Notes: generated by a model from the sequence alone, not told the origin. DNA of 64,000 nt from Axinella damicornis (GCA_963931865.1 OZ007507.1:4680077-4744076), one strand, 5' to 3'. Positions 11,275-23,943 are shown, counted from the stretch's first letter. A program made the numbers and translations.

Positions 11275-13135
11275 ATGCAGTCCACACTTCTTTGCGTTCT
11301 TTGTAAGTTCAATTACACAAATAATCAGATTGCACCTGTTTCAATTGTCAAGACTATCGTTTGCTTGATGCCGATGCAGGATAAGTTAGTGGGTGTGGCA
11401 AACATAGCTAGCTATTGGGACGAAGTAGCTGTAGACCATTGCCAACAGTCCTGAAGGTGGGGCTTAGATAACGCACTCAAGTTTTTTCGCAATACTAAGG
11501 TCGGAATGCAACAGTCAAAATTATGCCAAGCACAGCTAAGGCCAGTCTAGCTGCTAACAGCTAGACTAAGCCAAGGCACAAAGCGAAAGTACTACAGTAG
11601 CACATACAATTATACGTAACTATGCTATTGCAGCCAGTAGTTACTGTTGAACATTTATCTTGGGTCTCTTTCTCAGGCCTGCTGGTTGCTGTGGCAACTG
11701 CCCAGGATGGAGGTGACCCCTTTACAGAAAGAAATCGAACACGGTGTCGCGAGTCTGGGGAGTCCCTTGCAGAAGATGGCTGCAGGGTCTATTGCATCCG
11801 AAGAAACATGACATCGGATGCAGGATGTCCCTACTGCAATCGAACTTGCAATACCAGTCCGTTGCATAACACGACAACTACGTAATCTACTCACGGTTAT
11901 GTATTGTCATGATGTCAGACAATAGTCGATAGAGTTCTACGAAAGAATTCTCAACCTATATAGCTATACGCTTCTTCACGTATAGTGATAGCTTGATTTT
12001 GAGCTACGTATGAGAGACACAGGGTCGGGGCTGCAATAAATCACCAGCCCTTTGTCTTGTTTGGATGATGCTTCCAATTCCAATCCTTTCCGGGGTCCTA
12101 GCAAGCTTATTCCACGGGTTATACCTTGGCTCTGTAGTTTTCACAATTGGTTTTTTTTTCTGACTGCTCACAGCATGCCCACAAGTCCGCTGTTCCATGG
12201 CCTGTCCGAGTGGTTACCAACGGGATCGGAATGGATGCCAGACTTGCAACTGTACACGTGGTGAGTAGTTCATGCAGTCCTGATCACTTCACCATAATGT
12301 AAACTCCTTTCACCAGGCAAGAGTAAGCTATTGGATTACTGGGAATATAAAATCACAGTCAGTTCTTGAGGGTGCCATAGTCATGGACACTTGCCATTCA
12401 TCATGTATGTTGCTCAAGTCAGGACCTCGATCTCCCTTGTGACATACATGTATATCAGCTGGACTGCACATGAGCACATGTGGAGTGTTTTTACCAAGGG
12501 CCTTCTCTGGCTCTCTCCCTCACACACACACACACACACAAAATCACCTTCATTGAATTCCACATTGAGGGAAGTTGTATGGCGACAGTACTGTGCATGC
12601 AAAAAGCTTGCAGTACTGCACAACTCAATTGGACCATCACAACAGAAGAATTAATAAATCTGAACATGGCTAAAGACATGAAGCACACGGATGCAAATGT
12701 AGCAAAGCTACAGATTCTCATGGTATATGAATATAGCACCGCTTGTGCATGCACATACTCGAGGAGGCCCAGAGGGGTACCCTAGCCTTGTCCCTGGGAA
12801 CGAGGCTAGGGGTTACAAAGAGCCTGGTTACAAAGACACCAACATACACGGCTCTCTCTCTTTCTCTAGCTCTCACTCTCTGTCTCTTTCATTTAACAGG
12901 TGATGAGCTACGTTGCAATGTGACAGTAGAGTTTCTTGTGGATCGCCGCAACTGCCGTCGGGATTGCATCATGCGTAACGAAGATAACTGCCCCGAATGT
13001 GACAGGACTTGCAACAGTGAGTCAGCTGCAAGTCCCTTGCCCCCTCATCCTCCACCTCCTCCTCCAACCCCCTCCACCCTATAGCTACCACATTCCACCC
13101 TACACTACACATGCACAATACACATGCACTAACCA

Positions 13136-13169
<34 letters not shown>

Positions 13170-13192
13170 AGACACACACACACACACACTCA

Positions 13193-13251
<59 letters not shown>

Positions 13252-16200
13252 ACACACACACATACACATACAGACACATACACACACACTACAGTGACAT
13301 TTAAGATAAAAATGGACATATTTTACATAAAGGTGTCAGTTAAACTAACTAGTAACCATGCGGAAAAAAACTAACGTACCCATAGGAATTACTAGGGGAT
13401 ATACTAGAGAATACTAGGGATATACTAGAGAATATACTAGGGATATACTAGAGGTGACAATCATGACATGTATGCCAATGACAATTTCTGGACTATCCAA
13501 ACCGCTTGAATTGTTTCAGGTGGGAAGTAGACCCCTAGGTATAATTATAGTGAGTGCCACGCCCCCTATGTAGTGAGTTATGAGCTTGCTCTTAACATGG
13601 CACTCACGAAACATTCTGTTACAAGAACAAGTTATTAGTATCTTGCTCTTCTGTTTAGTTGATGTTTGGGAAGTGAATAGTCAATAGGTGTCTCTTGTAA
13701 TCTCTAGTGGTAGTGAAAAGTCATGCAGAGTATGAGCTGTAATAGAAAGCAATGTGCATCCGGGCATGTGTGTATGTGACTGCCAGCCAAATTTACCCTG
13801 GTGGTTACCGTTTGAGAGACAGTGGTGATTGGGAATGCCATCGGCAAACTCAGCTGTTAACGTTGTTCATTAGACTAATGCAAGACCAGATCAGGTGTGA
13901 GACTGGAAGCAAAGTCTTCAACCACTTGTGTTTCATTGTCCCATGTAGTGACAGCTCCCACAATGATGGACCGAGAGGATTGCGGACGAAACCAAGACTG
14001 CCGTGGTGGAGCGCTCTGTCTCTCCAGGGGTGACATAGGGATCCGACGCTGCCAGAATAGTAAGTGGGGTTGTGCGGGGACAAGGCAATGCGCCAGGTGT
14101 GTCAAATGACTAGTTGAGTTGACATAATTGACATTCCGTCTTGTGATATCATCCGCTGTTGTGGGGGATGGGGTGGCATTGCAGAGTATAACGTAACATG
14201 TGACTTCAGTTATGCCCCTCCCTCTCTCTCCTGGGAATAAAACACTCACTTTACTTAGCATAAATATTATGTATTTATTCATAGCATTTCAATTAAGTGC
14301 TCTGAATATGCTCTCATATGTCCGGTTACATGCACGAGCTGGTTTAAGTCACGTTTCCAATTTAGTATGTAACCAGCAACTCCCGCATTGTTGCGTAATA
14401 ATGTGTAGCACTAATATGGACATGTGCTACATAGGAGATTAGTAAGCATTACGTAATTGATGTCATGGTTATAGCAGCTCCATTTCTGTTACGTAATCAA
14501 TACAAAACCATGTGACTAGCTGTGATTGGCTGTAAAAACATTTTTGGAAGTTTTGTCACCCCATTGATTATCATATGCACACAAACTACATTGTACATGC
14601 CGTAATTATACGATTAGTATGTGGCTACTGAGACCAGGGGGTGTAGGGTTTTGAGAAGCAAGAACAGAGGCTGTAGTGTTTTGAGTGCAGTGAAGATGCC
14701 GCTGAAAGTATTGAGAGACCATCTTATCGATAGTAGATTCCTCTTCTCTTCTGTATAACTATAGGAACTAGCAAGTGTCTCACTGAATATCTGCGGTTTT
14801 AGGATCATAACGTATAGGGAAAAGAGTGAGGACTCCCAGACATGGAATGGAACCCTGTTGAGACATACACGTGACAGGTGTATTATTAGATTGAACCATG
14901 ACGTATGCGTGACAAGCATAGATGGTTAACTAAATTAACAAGAAGTGTCCAGTAGAGCACTTACACATGCGCTGTATACAGAAATGCTTGATGTGCAGAT
15001 CAGACTGCACGTGTGAACAAACATGCTGACATCATTGGGCACCTATAGTTGAAAAAAGAGGTGTGGCTTGGTGATTAGGACAAATGGTGAAAAAGCTTGC
15101 TTTTGCACAGCTGTTCATACAACTCTTGTTTGTGAGGCATGTGCATACGTATACGCTGCAAAAAGGCCTAATCGCTCATTTTTGTCTACACACGAACATA
15201 TACTGGCAGATAGCTAGAGCAATCACTCTACCCTTGCTGCACATGTGTGTGCAATGGGTAATAATAGCCTCTGTACATAAATACAGACATGTATGTAGTG
15301 TTGCTTAGCAGTGTACTGTTGCCATAGCAACAAAGTTCAGGAAGGGCTTTGAGTGCCTGGATTGTATTACAGGTGGTGTTGAAACCGGTTGTCTTTCAGG
15401 TGGTAGCTAATGAAGTCGTTTATTTACCTGCCTGGAAATGAGTGAGCTGTTATTGTATCCCCTTCTCTGTTACATGCAGTGACCGATGTTGGTGGGATGT
15501 GTGAGACTGGGGAAGAAGAGAGAGAGACAGAGACACGTGGAGGAGATTTTGATGGGGGTGACGATGAAGAGGAGGCCCGTGCCTTGAGCCGGGCAGCTCC
15601 GATCTCTGGGGCACATGAACGCTTTGTGACAGCCGTGGTGAGCAGTGTGGATACAGAAGAGTGCAGGGAGGGTCTGCGGTGCAACGACAGCAATGGGATG
15701 TGTGAGATGGTGACGGGTGAGTAAGTGGGAGGGGTGGACCTGGTGCATGGATAAGGAGTATGTAGTATGCTAAACGTTCGATACGATTGGGTTTTGTAAG
15801 AAAGTTCAAAGGTCACAATGCAATCTGTAAGCACAACATAAATATGAAAGAGGAGAATGAAAGTACTGATTTCCCCATGCAGTAAGCAAAGGGTGGCCAT
15901 ATTCAATTTACATTTAGACCCCCATAGAATATGGACCCCCCCCCCCCCCCCCCCCCGATGAAAATCACTGATGTGAAATAGTTAACCATGCAGTACACTT
16001 CTGTACCACAAACATTCACTTGAGCACGTGGGAATAGTCTCCATTCGTAGTCCGTACTGCAGTTTGCAAGCATACTAGATGCAAGTAGACTAATTTAAGA
16101 ATGTCATGGAAACCCTGTACAAAGAGTTGATGTATAGTTGTTGCACTTGCATGCCTTATTTTGTCTCTGAGATTGGTGGTGCCGTTTGGATGGTCAAGTC

Positions 16201-19200
16201 AAAACAAATGAGATTGTATGATGAATGAGTTGAATGTTGTACAAATCGAGCCAATTTTGTGGATGATTGAGTCAGACATGGCACAAGTAGGGTCAATTTT
16301 ATGATCAATAATAGCACAGTTTGGAGGTGCACAGATATCTTTTATGACAATTTTGAAACAGCTAGCCTAGCTATGACCTATACCACGACAGTGCCTAAGC
16401 TGCCATGGTTTGCAAGCTGTAGTTTAACACTGACAGATCAGAAAAAAAACATGCAAATGAAATTACCTCAATTCTGGTCAGCTTAAGAATTTTCAAATTC
16501 TGTTTGCTGACAAAGAGGTGCCTGAAAGTCATAATTATTGTATATCCATTGTCTTCAGGCACCATGATAATTCGGACCAGAGCTAGATTTAACTCAAAGC
16601 TGTGGATGCATGGTATTCCTTGAATTATGCAGGTGTTTGCATTACCCGTCGTATGGGTGGTGACCCAGACGCAGAATGTGATGATGATGGGACCTTTCGG
16701 CCGACCCAGTGTAGGAGGATGGATGGAAGTAGGATGCTTCGATGCTACTGTGTGCACCTCAATGGGACAAGGCTAGCCAACTCACGCAATTACACTGTTA
16801 GCAACAGGGAGAGCGCACCTGACTGTGAGATCAGGGGTGAGTGCCACTGACTGTGTGAGTGGGTGGGTGGGAGGGTGAGTGGGTGGATGAGTGAGTGGGT
16901 GGATGAGTGGTTGGGTGGATGAGTGGGTGGGTGGATGAGTGGTGACAAGGAGTAGGTGGAGGTGCATGGGTGGGTGAATGACTAAGTGGAGTGTTGGTGG
17001 GTGGGTGAGTGATCATGACCAGGGTTGTTGGAGTGTGGGTGGGTGGGTGAAGAGAGTGACCAGGAGTGTGTCGGAGGGTGGCTGTCTGGTGGGGACACTG
17101 GGCGACTGTGTGACCAGCAGGGATGGGTGAGTGGGTAGGTCGGTGAGTGGGTGGGTCGATGAGTGTGTGAGGGTGTGTGAATGTAGGTGTGGGTGTGAAC
17201 TTTCAATAATTTTGTCTTCCCCCATCTCTCTCTATCGTTCTTCTCCCCCAGTGTCTCGCCCGTGCAGGATCATGGTGAGAGGGCGTAACTACACGGTACA
17301 ATCTGGCGACTATACAGTCAGGCCCACTGCTTGGGGGTGCCAACGTTGCCGCTGCCAGAATGGCCGGCTGCGGGGATGTTCCAACATAACCCGGGGCAAC
17401 TGCTCAGTCATACGTCCACCAACCAACAGCCGCCCAATGAACTGCTCTGTCAGGGGGATGATGATTCCACATGGCAACAGGAGAATGGTGAGGTAGTGCA
17501 TGCATAGGGGGGCCCATCGTGTACATGGTGCCTTGTTCCATATCTACCCCGTGCGCATTCGCGCAGCAGGGGTAAAGTGATCGGTTTGTGTCTGTGGACA
17601 GCTGTGACTGTGGTGCTTATTGGAGTGACCTCCCCTTGGTAGAGCCAAGAGCGCATGATGACATCATTGTTTCATGCGCTCTTGGTAGAGCACACAAAAT
17701 CAGCAGTTTGAGCAGTGAAGGCCTTGTTGAAGGCCTACGTAGTTCAGGATAGAAGTGTCAGAATTCAGTAAATACTAGCGCCTACATAACTCACAGACCA
17801 GAGATCCACTCGAGGGGCTGAGAAAAGCTGCGTGAAAGTCGTTTCTAATTTAGAAAACTTGACCACAACCTGTTTCTAACATTACCGCCACAGCTTATGG
17901 TATCTCATTCTGCATGCTGACATCACTGTATTAAAAATCGGTAGGCCTCATTGTGCATGCTGTATTAGTAGCTCATTGGGTATACGTGCTCTGCTGAGCA
18001 CCTCTAGTTTGTGAAGCAAGAGGTAGCACATAGTCTAATGTGTATACATGGTCTCATCACTACATGCATGTCCATATCTTTGATCACATGATTGTTACTT
18101 GTTGATCAAGTGACTGGTGCACGTCTGGAATACACATGATTTCAGTAGACACTGCATGCACATGATCGAACTGATTAGCTGCTTGATCATGCCCTCCCAG
18201 TATATATCTGTGTATAGTATATGTGATGGTAGCCTCGTTCCCAGGCACGAGACGGCGAGGAGAAAAGCCTGGGAACGAGGCTAATGTGATGGTTAGTTGA
18301 GTAGGAAACTATTAGCACTATAATTATTGTTTTCAGCCATCCACTGTATTATACTAAGTTTTCAGGTATTCTAAGAAAGGTTGACAGTTTGTGGAGCTAG
18401 TATGGCTGGAAGTAAGATAATTATAGGTATATGGGGTCAGAGCTCCGGGTTTTACATACCCACTTGCTTCCATCCCTCCCTCCTCCCTCTCCCCCTCACC
18501 TTCATCTATTCCCACCCCCCCCCCCCCCCCCCCCCCTCCGTCCTTCCCCTTCCTCCTCCCCCTCCCCTCCCTCTTCCCCATCCCCCTCTCCTTCCCCTTC
18601 CCCCCTCCCCGACCAGGTTGGAAGATGCAACATATGTTTCTGCCGCGATGGCCGTTATGCCTGCACCCGACTCCCCACATGTGAGAACGGCACTGAGACC
18701 AATGACACCTGCCGTATGTGCAGAAGGATGCGCATAAGCCAAGTCTGTGGCCATGATGGACGCACCTACCACTCCATGTGTTTCGCCATGCGCTGTGCTG
18801 GCCTGTGGCCGAACCAGACTCTTCCAGGACCATGCCCAAGCTTGGTAAGAGATATAAACGCCTAGCAGCTATAGGATAACTGTGGCCTTCTGTTTGGTTT
18901 GAAACTCTTTCAAATGTCATCTCTATTAGGAATGCAATTTGTGCCTGCAGGGAATGTATTTGGCAAGAGGGCACTGCTCATTCCCAGACCACGGACATAG
19001 CCTGGGAATGAGGCTGTGTACGCATACACCAATTTAATAAATCAAGCATGATAATGTAACCATGCAAAATACCGATGAAACTTGTATAGAGTCACATGAC
19101 CCGACTGACCCCATGCACCCACTCTGACATAGAATATAAGATGACAACTGTACCTGTTACTATGGAAATGGTATGAGAAATTTTGTCTGCTACTGTATCT

Positions 19201-22166
19201 CTCACTGTGATGCAGCCCACCTGTAGCCTGTACTCCTGCCCGCATGGGTCTGTCTGCCTGAGAAGGGGGGGAGCATTGTGCCTCAATCGGGAAGGATGCC
19301 GTGACAGTGATCGGAGGAGCTGTGGTACATTGATTATTAATTACAACACTGTTGATATCAAGCATGCTATGCATGGCAACTGAGCCTACATACTCTCAGA
19401 GGAAAGCAGACTAGCTTCTGACATGCACTGCCCACTTGGTATATAGTTTCGCTCATTTTATTTCTGGTATTGTAATTATTAGCCGGCCACGTGCATGGGC
19501 CCCTGTTGTCCGTTTATGTCAATGTGACAGCCTCATACCCTAATTTTTGGCCTTAGATACGAGGCTAATTCCAGAGCACACACAATGGTGGCTGCAGCTT
19601 CTTTGTCTCAAATCGCTCTGAAGTGTTAACGGATTCAATATATATCTATACCGGTAGCTCCACCACCAAATCTTACTGCCAACTGGTATTATGCATGTAT
19701 CAGAGCAAGAGCGCATAAGTAGATCGCCCGGGCGGGCGATCTACTTATGCGCTCTTGATCAGAGCCTTGACGGTTTGTTCTGCTGGCTGCAGGTCTGGTA
19801 CGTAGCTACTTCTTTTGAGGTTTGTCGATCACCCCCCAATGACCTACATATGTGTAACAATTTTTTCCTTCTTTCTGCAGTGAACATAACTAGATTGAAC
19901 TGCAGGAATCGGGACATTGATGAAAGTGAGTCACTGTACTATCAGTGCATGTATATAGTGTACAGGTGACATTTCTATGTGGCCCTCCATACCATAGAGT
20001 ACAATATCATAGTGCTCCAGCTGTGTGCATTCACATGTATGTCTTCTTTTGATGGGAGGATCTGTAATGTGAGGGGTGTGTAATGTGTAATGTGAGGGGT
20101 CTGTAATGTGTAATGTGAGGGGTGTGTAATGTGTAATGTGAGGGGTCTGTAATGTGTAATGTGAGGGGTGTGTAATGTGTAATGTGAGGGGTGTGTAATG
20201 TGAGGGGTGTAATGTGAGGGGTGTGTAATGTGAGGGGTGTGTAATGTGAGGGGTGTAATGTGAGGGGTGTGTAATGTGAGGGGTCTGTAATGTGTAATGT
20301 GAGGGGTCTGCAATGTGTGATAGGAGGGCATGGACCTGTAATGGGAAGGGCCTGTGAAAGGGGGGGGGGTGGGGGGGGGGGGGGGGGGTTGCAACTTCAT
20401 CAAGCATATCTAGTGGCCTCCCACTCATGATCAATGGGTTCATGCTGCAAACAAACATAAGTTATTCAATTACAGGCCCCTTCAATCAATGGGTATAGCC
20501 TCGTTCCCAAGCCAATTGTAGGAATGAGGCCTGGGAATGAGACTAAAGGGATAAGAGGATGCAATAAAGCTTCCACTGTTGTAATTTTGCATGAATTTGT
20601 GTATGTATCACCTCTAAAGCTTGGGTTCACCTTGCAAGGATGTTTATGGTCTAGAGCTCTCAAACATAGCCTTCACTCTCCCCACTGCAGGTGTGTGCGG
20701 TTCCAATGGCGTCTCCTACAACAGCACCTGTCACATGATGCAGGACACGTCCGGCGTTCAGGTGGCCCACGCCAGGAGGTGTAATGACCAGCAGTGTTCT
20801 GGTGGACAGGTGAGGCTTGTAGGGAGTGGGGTGAGGTTGGGGACAGGTGGTGGACAGGTGAGGCTTGTAGGGAGTGGGGTGAGGTTGGGGACAGGTGGCG
20901 GGACAGATGAGGTTGTAGGGAGTGAGGTGATCACGAGGCTTGTGGGGGTACACCTGAGGGGCCATGGGACAGGGTGAGGGTGGTAGACAGGTCAGGGGGA
21001 CAGGGGAGGCTTGTTGGGACATGGTGAGGTGGGCATGCCAGGGTGAGGTGGAGGACAGGTGAAGCTTGTGGTGGTTGGTTGAGGTGGAAAATGACTGGCT
21101 AGGGGAGATATGATGGTCTCCCTCCACATATACACACCCTCCCTCCACTCATGCACACGCACACACCTCCTCCATACATGCACCTCCCTCCTCCACTCAT
21201 GCACATGCACACACCCTCCCTCCAGGTGTGTGGCACTGATCGAGTTACATACAACAATGTCTGTGAGATGCGTAGCCAGTCGGGTAATGCTCGCATGGAC
21301 CACATGGGCCGGTGTGATGAGGGGTCCCAAGATGAAACTCCTGACCAGATGTGTGCAAGGGTGAAAACTTCAAGGAAGTGTGCCTACACAAGGGAAAACT
21401 GTTCCCACCGTGTGCAGCCAGAGGAGGGATGCTGCCCAGTGTGCGGTAAGCGTGAAGTGTTTGGTACTCTACGGACCTGGTGTGAATTAGAGTTAGCTGG
21501 CTGTGTGCCCACTTGCATGATTGTAATTATGCAGCAAACTTAATGCCCAACATCTCCCTCCCACCATCGTTGACTCCTTCCCACTCTCTGTCGCTCTTTC
21601 TCTCTCTCCCTCTTTCTCTCCCTCCCTCCCTCCCTCCCTCCCTCTTTTCCTCCCTCCTTCCCTCCCTCCTGTTCCTCTCTCTCCCCTTGTCCCTCCCAAT
21701 TACAGGTGGTGTGGTTAGTGTTGCCGTAGACCGTGATGGACTAGGAGACTACGCTGAGCTTGATCCCAGTGTGGATACCCTAGACGAGTTCATGGAGAAG
21801 CTTGTGCGAAATAATGTTATACCACGCAATGTCTCAGACCGCTGTGAAATCCAGGCATCAACCACGGCCTCAAGGAACATGGAGATCGCCTTCAGTGCCC
21901 GGAACCGCACTCACGCCCAGTACTGCCATGAACAAGGACAAGACATGGCCAGTCGGATCAATCGTAACATGACAAGGTCAATGCAAGGGGGAAATGAGGA
22001 TGAGTCAGCAGCAATTGAGCTCCCACCTGAGATCGAGTTTGCAGCTGCAGCCACCTTTGCTCCCCTCATCGAGGATGACATCACTCCAACCCCCGGCGGA
22101 GCTCCCCACCTTGTGCCTTCCCTCCTCCTCCTGCTGGCTGCCATCCTCCTCTCTACACTCTTCTGA
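11275..22166 (+). CDS. RECK-like secreted protease-inhibitor protein, copy 1
   Basis: Fourteen exons: 11275-11302, 11677-11856, 12174-12260, 12900-13016, 13949-14059, 15480-15716, 16633-16836, 17252-17487, 18617-18844, 19216-19324, 19881-19925, 20691-20809, 21226-21445, 21706-22166. They total 2382 nt (793 aa). Order: signal peptide (1-19); antistasin-type Cys modules (about 32-68, 70-97, 102-137); Cys-rich unit (138-174); acidic linker; thyroglobulin type-1 (254-318, FRPTQC...CYCV); VWC/pacifastin-like units (325-370, 385-415); Kazal (430-474, VCGHDGRTY); Cys pair module; two further Kazal-type units (VCGSNGVSY, VCGTDRVTY); a CCPVCG end unit; the RECK C-terminal domain; a hydrophobic tail (LVPSLLLLLAAILLSTLF) typical of a GPI signal. 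From residue 325 on, module order matches RECK, a GPI-anchored inhibitor of matrix metalloproteases and a Wnt7 co-receptor. The five N-terminal cysteine-knot repeats of RECK are absent. The exon 2 donor (CCA|GTCCGT) is weak. Confidence 0.85.
13128..13290. repeat. (CA)n microsatellite in RECK-like 1, intron 4
   Basis: CA repeats with ACACTC interruptions. A related array lies in copy 2 at about 28752-28903. Confidence 0.95.
16850..17200. repeat. GTGGGTGGATGA-type minisatellite in RECK-like 1, intron 7
   Basis: Degenerate GTGGGTGG/GATGAGTG units fill most of intron 7. The equivalent intron of copy 2 (32490-32875) has the same array with different unit counts. Confidence 0.8.
17639..17691. mobile_element. 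39-bp palindromic micro-element with 7-bp target duplication
   Basis: CAAGAGCGCATGATGACATC...TCATGCGCTCTTG (17646-17684) sits in RECK-like 1 intron 8 between two GTAGAGC copies (17639-17645 and 17685-17691). The same site in copy 2 (about 33316-33326) has a single GTAGGGC and no insert, so it is an empty site. Confidence 0.85.
18233..18283. mobile_element. TAGCCTCGTTCCCAGGC hairpin, RECK-like 1 intron 8
   Basis: Arms TAGCCTCGTTCCCAGGC and GCCTGGGAACGAGGCTA are inverted around a short loop. It is shared with copy 2 (33913-33968), so it is older than the duplication. Confidence 0.85.
19699..19764. mobile_element. 52-bp palindromic micro-element with 7-bp target duplication
   Basis: Arms of 24 bp (CAAGAGCGCATAAGTAGATC + GCCC, inverted) around GGGC form 19706-19757, flanked by ATCAGAG on both sides. 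Copy 2 (around 35347-35355) has one ATCAGAG and no insert. Confidence 0.9.
20058..20330. repeat. GTGTAATGTGAGGGGT minisatellite in RECK-like 1, intron 11
   Basis: Units of 10-16 bp, GTGTAATGTGAGGGG(T/TCT), repeat about 15-18 times. The copy 2 array at about 35650-35820 is shorter. A poly-G run (20359-20388) follows, where assembly is less reliable. Confidence 0.85.
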
Positions 22167-22660
22167 CTTTGAAATGCGTAGTGTGTGTATTCTACATGGA
22201 ACAATGCCCACCGGCTTTTTGTCGTTTGATCCCTGACAAAATTTATTTTCTAGATTTATATCCTGTACATGTAGTCATATTTGTATGTGTGTTGTGTGGC
22301 TGGACCACTTTAGTGATGTAACTATTATCATGACTTGCAATTGCCTCACCCCCAGTCTTGCTGATAGCCCCTCCACCTGGCATGCATGCATGACCGGCAT
22401 GGCGGAGAGGGGCTAGTGGCTAGACTGCCTCACCCGCAGATTATTCCCACATACGTAATATCCATGCTTATAGCACTTTGCATGGGCGGATCAAAAGCAC
22501 CAGTAGGCACTGTATATCACTCCAGCACTCTTTGTTGTTTGGTACAGTTCCATGCTGTTTAAATATTCACCGCACTACTCACTATCTTGATCTGCCTAGT
22601 ACAACACTTGAGTCCATGATATTCGCAGACCCCACCGAGGGCTGGTCCAAAGTTCCTGGA
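22167..22660. other. RECK-like 1 3' flank
   Basis: Sequence after the stop codon is conserved with copy 2 until about 22640. A probable 3' UTR lies here. No clear AATAAA was seen close by. Confidence 0.5.
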
Positions 22661-23305
22661 GATCCCATCCGCTTGTAGCTGTATGCTCCACATGCATTTC
22701 ATGTTTCTTAACTATTTGAGTCCATGATGAGTCCCTGCAGCAATGTACCTTTTATTCACCTCCATTTGGACAACCCAAATAATGCTTGTATTGTACATGT
22801 AGGTCATGGATCTGCCCAGTTTGTAGTGTCATGCATGCATGTAGAGTGCAGAATGACCCATGAAGAAGACTGTATGCCCCCATATTCCACGTGGTGGGTC
22901 TATAGGAACACAATCATGCTTGTACTTCGGCCATCAACAGCAGCAGTCTACAGCTTCAATATACACTATTACACTCTACTTCTACTCTACCTTTCTATGT
23001 TAACTTATCAGTCTCATGGACCAAGCCAATAGAGATTATATAAATGTCCCCCAAAACAGTAGTATATTCAGTGGTTTTATGTGGCAGACTGATTGAAAGA
23101 CAGACAAATCGTTGCTTAGCCCCACTTTGTGAATGTGCATGCAGATTAGTGAAGTCATCAATTCAGGTTGTTATTAACTTTTCTTACAAGATAACACATA
23201 TACAGCTAGGTGGCTACATGTTTGTCACAAGCCTGCACAATAGAATAAGGATCACAGCACATTTATCGTAAACGTTAACGTATATTCTGAAGTACAACAT
23301 AACTA

Positions 23306-23640
23306 TCAAGGGTTGTGAGCAACTTAAGGCTTAACAATCAGCTTGAAGTGGGGGAACCGACAAAATAGGAGTTGAATCGGATTTGATCGGCAGTTGTTGA
23401 TCTGAGTAACCATGGTCTGGTGTTGTAGTGAAGGCTCAAGAGATGTATAGACTGCTTCAAGTCGTGAGATAACAGTAACACAATCAAGAGCTGTGAACTA
23501 GTAAAAGAACTCGTAACAAGGGTTGTGAGGAATTGGGGGATTAACAATCAGCTGGAAGTGGGGGAAGCGAAAAAATAGGTGTTGAATCGGAAATGATCGT
23601 TGATCGTTGATCTGAGTAACCATGGTCTGGTGTTGTACAC
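23306..23640 (-). pseudogene. Two NLR C-terminal relics in tandem
   Basis: Sequence 23306-23520, and again 23518-23640, matches the 3' end of the NLR gene at about 39497-39720 (AAGGGTTGTGAGCAACT, CTGGTGTTGTA, GGCTCAAGAGATGTATA, GAGCTGTGAACTAGTAA). Minus-strand peptides resemble the C-terminal LTSSQLSIVLL...VQHQRVVSQINWYRSNPF region. No NACHT or Death part is present, so these are decayed fragments. Confidence 0.7.
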
Positions 23641-23654
23641 ACGCCATCTTTGCC

Positions 23655-23731
23655 TAGCCTCGTTCCCAGTCCCACGCCCTACCGTACTAAGCAGCGACGA
23701 AAAGCTGGGCGTGGGACTGGGAACGAGGCTA
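23655..23731. mobile_element. TAGCCTCGTTCCCAG hairpin element
   Basis: Inverted arms TAGCCTCGTTCCCAGTCCCA and TGGGACTGGGAACGAGGCTA enclose a core with GCGACGAAAAGCTGGGCG. That core also occurs near 49548-49575. Confidence 0.85.
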
Positions 23732-23943
23732 ATCTTTGCCATCTGCGTTTTACGAATAGCGTTATATGCGCGCGCGCACCCTTACATAATGTTATTCATC
23801 AGTCGCGAGTGCCGCATCTGCGGCTACATGTTCTCACCTACTCACAGCAACTAATATTAATAATACACACTGCCTCGGCTATGCGGAAGCGCGGTTCATT
23901 TGCCCAGACCCTTACTCGCGGGTAGGATCTGGGAACCAGACTA

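Larger units (their letters stand above)
11110..22660 (+). repeat. Tandem duplication unit 1 (carries RECK-like gene 1)
   Basis: Exons, introns and flanks from AGCCGGCCAGGGG (upstream of the start codon) to about GTCCATGATATTC (0.45 kb after the stop) are repeated at 26775-38140, about 15.6 kb away. Introns align throughout and differ mainly by microsatellite length and small insertions. Confidence 0.9.

Noticed and set aside
15424..15906. Minus-strand frames of 92-160 residues at 15.4-15.9 kb and 31.06-31.7 kb
   Set aside because: They are antisense to exon 6 of the RECK-like genes, which has good splice sites, correct phase and cysteine spacing on the plus strand.
19931..20458. His/Pro/Thr-rich minus-strand frames in RECK-like intron 11
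   Set aside because: Product of the GTGTAATGTGAGGGG minisatellite; the copy 2 equivalent has a different frame and length.
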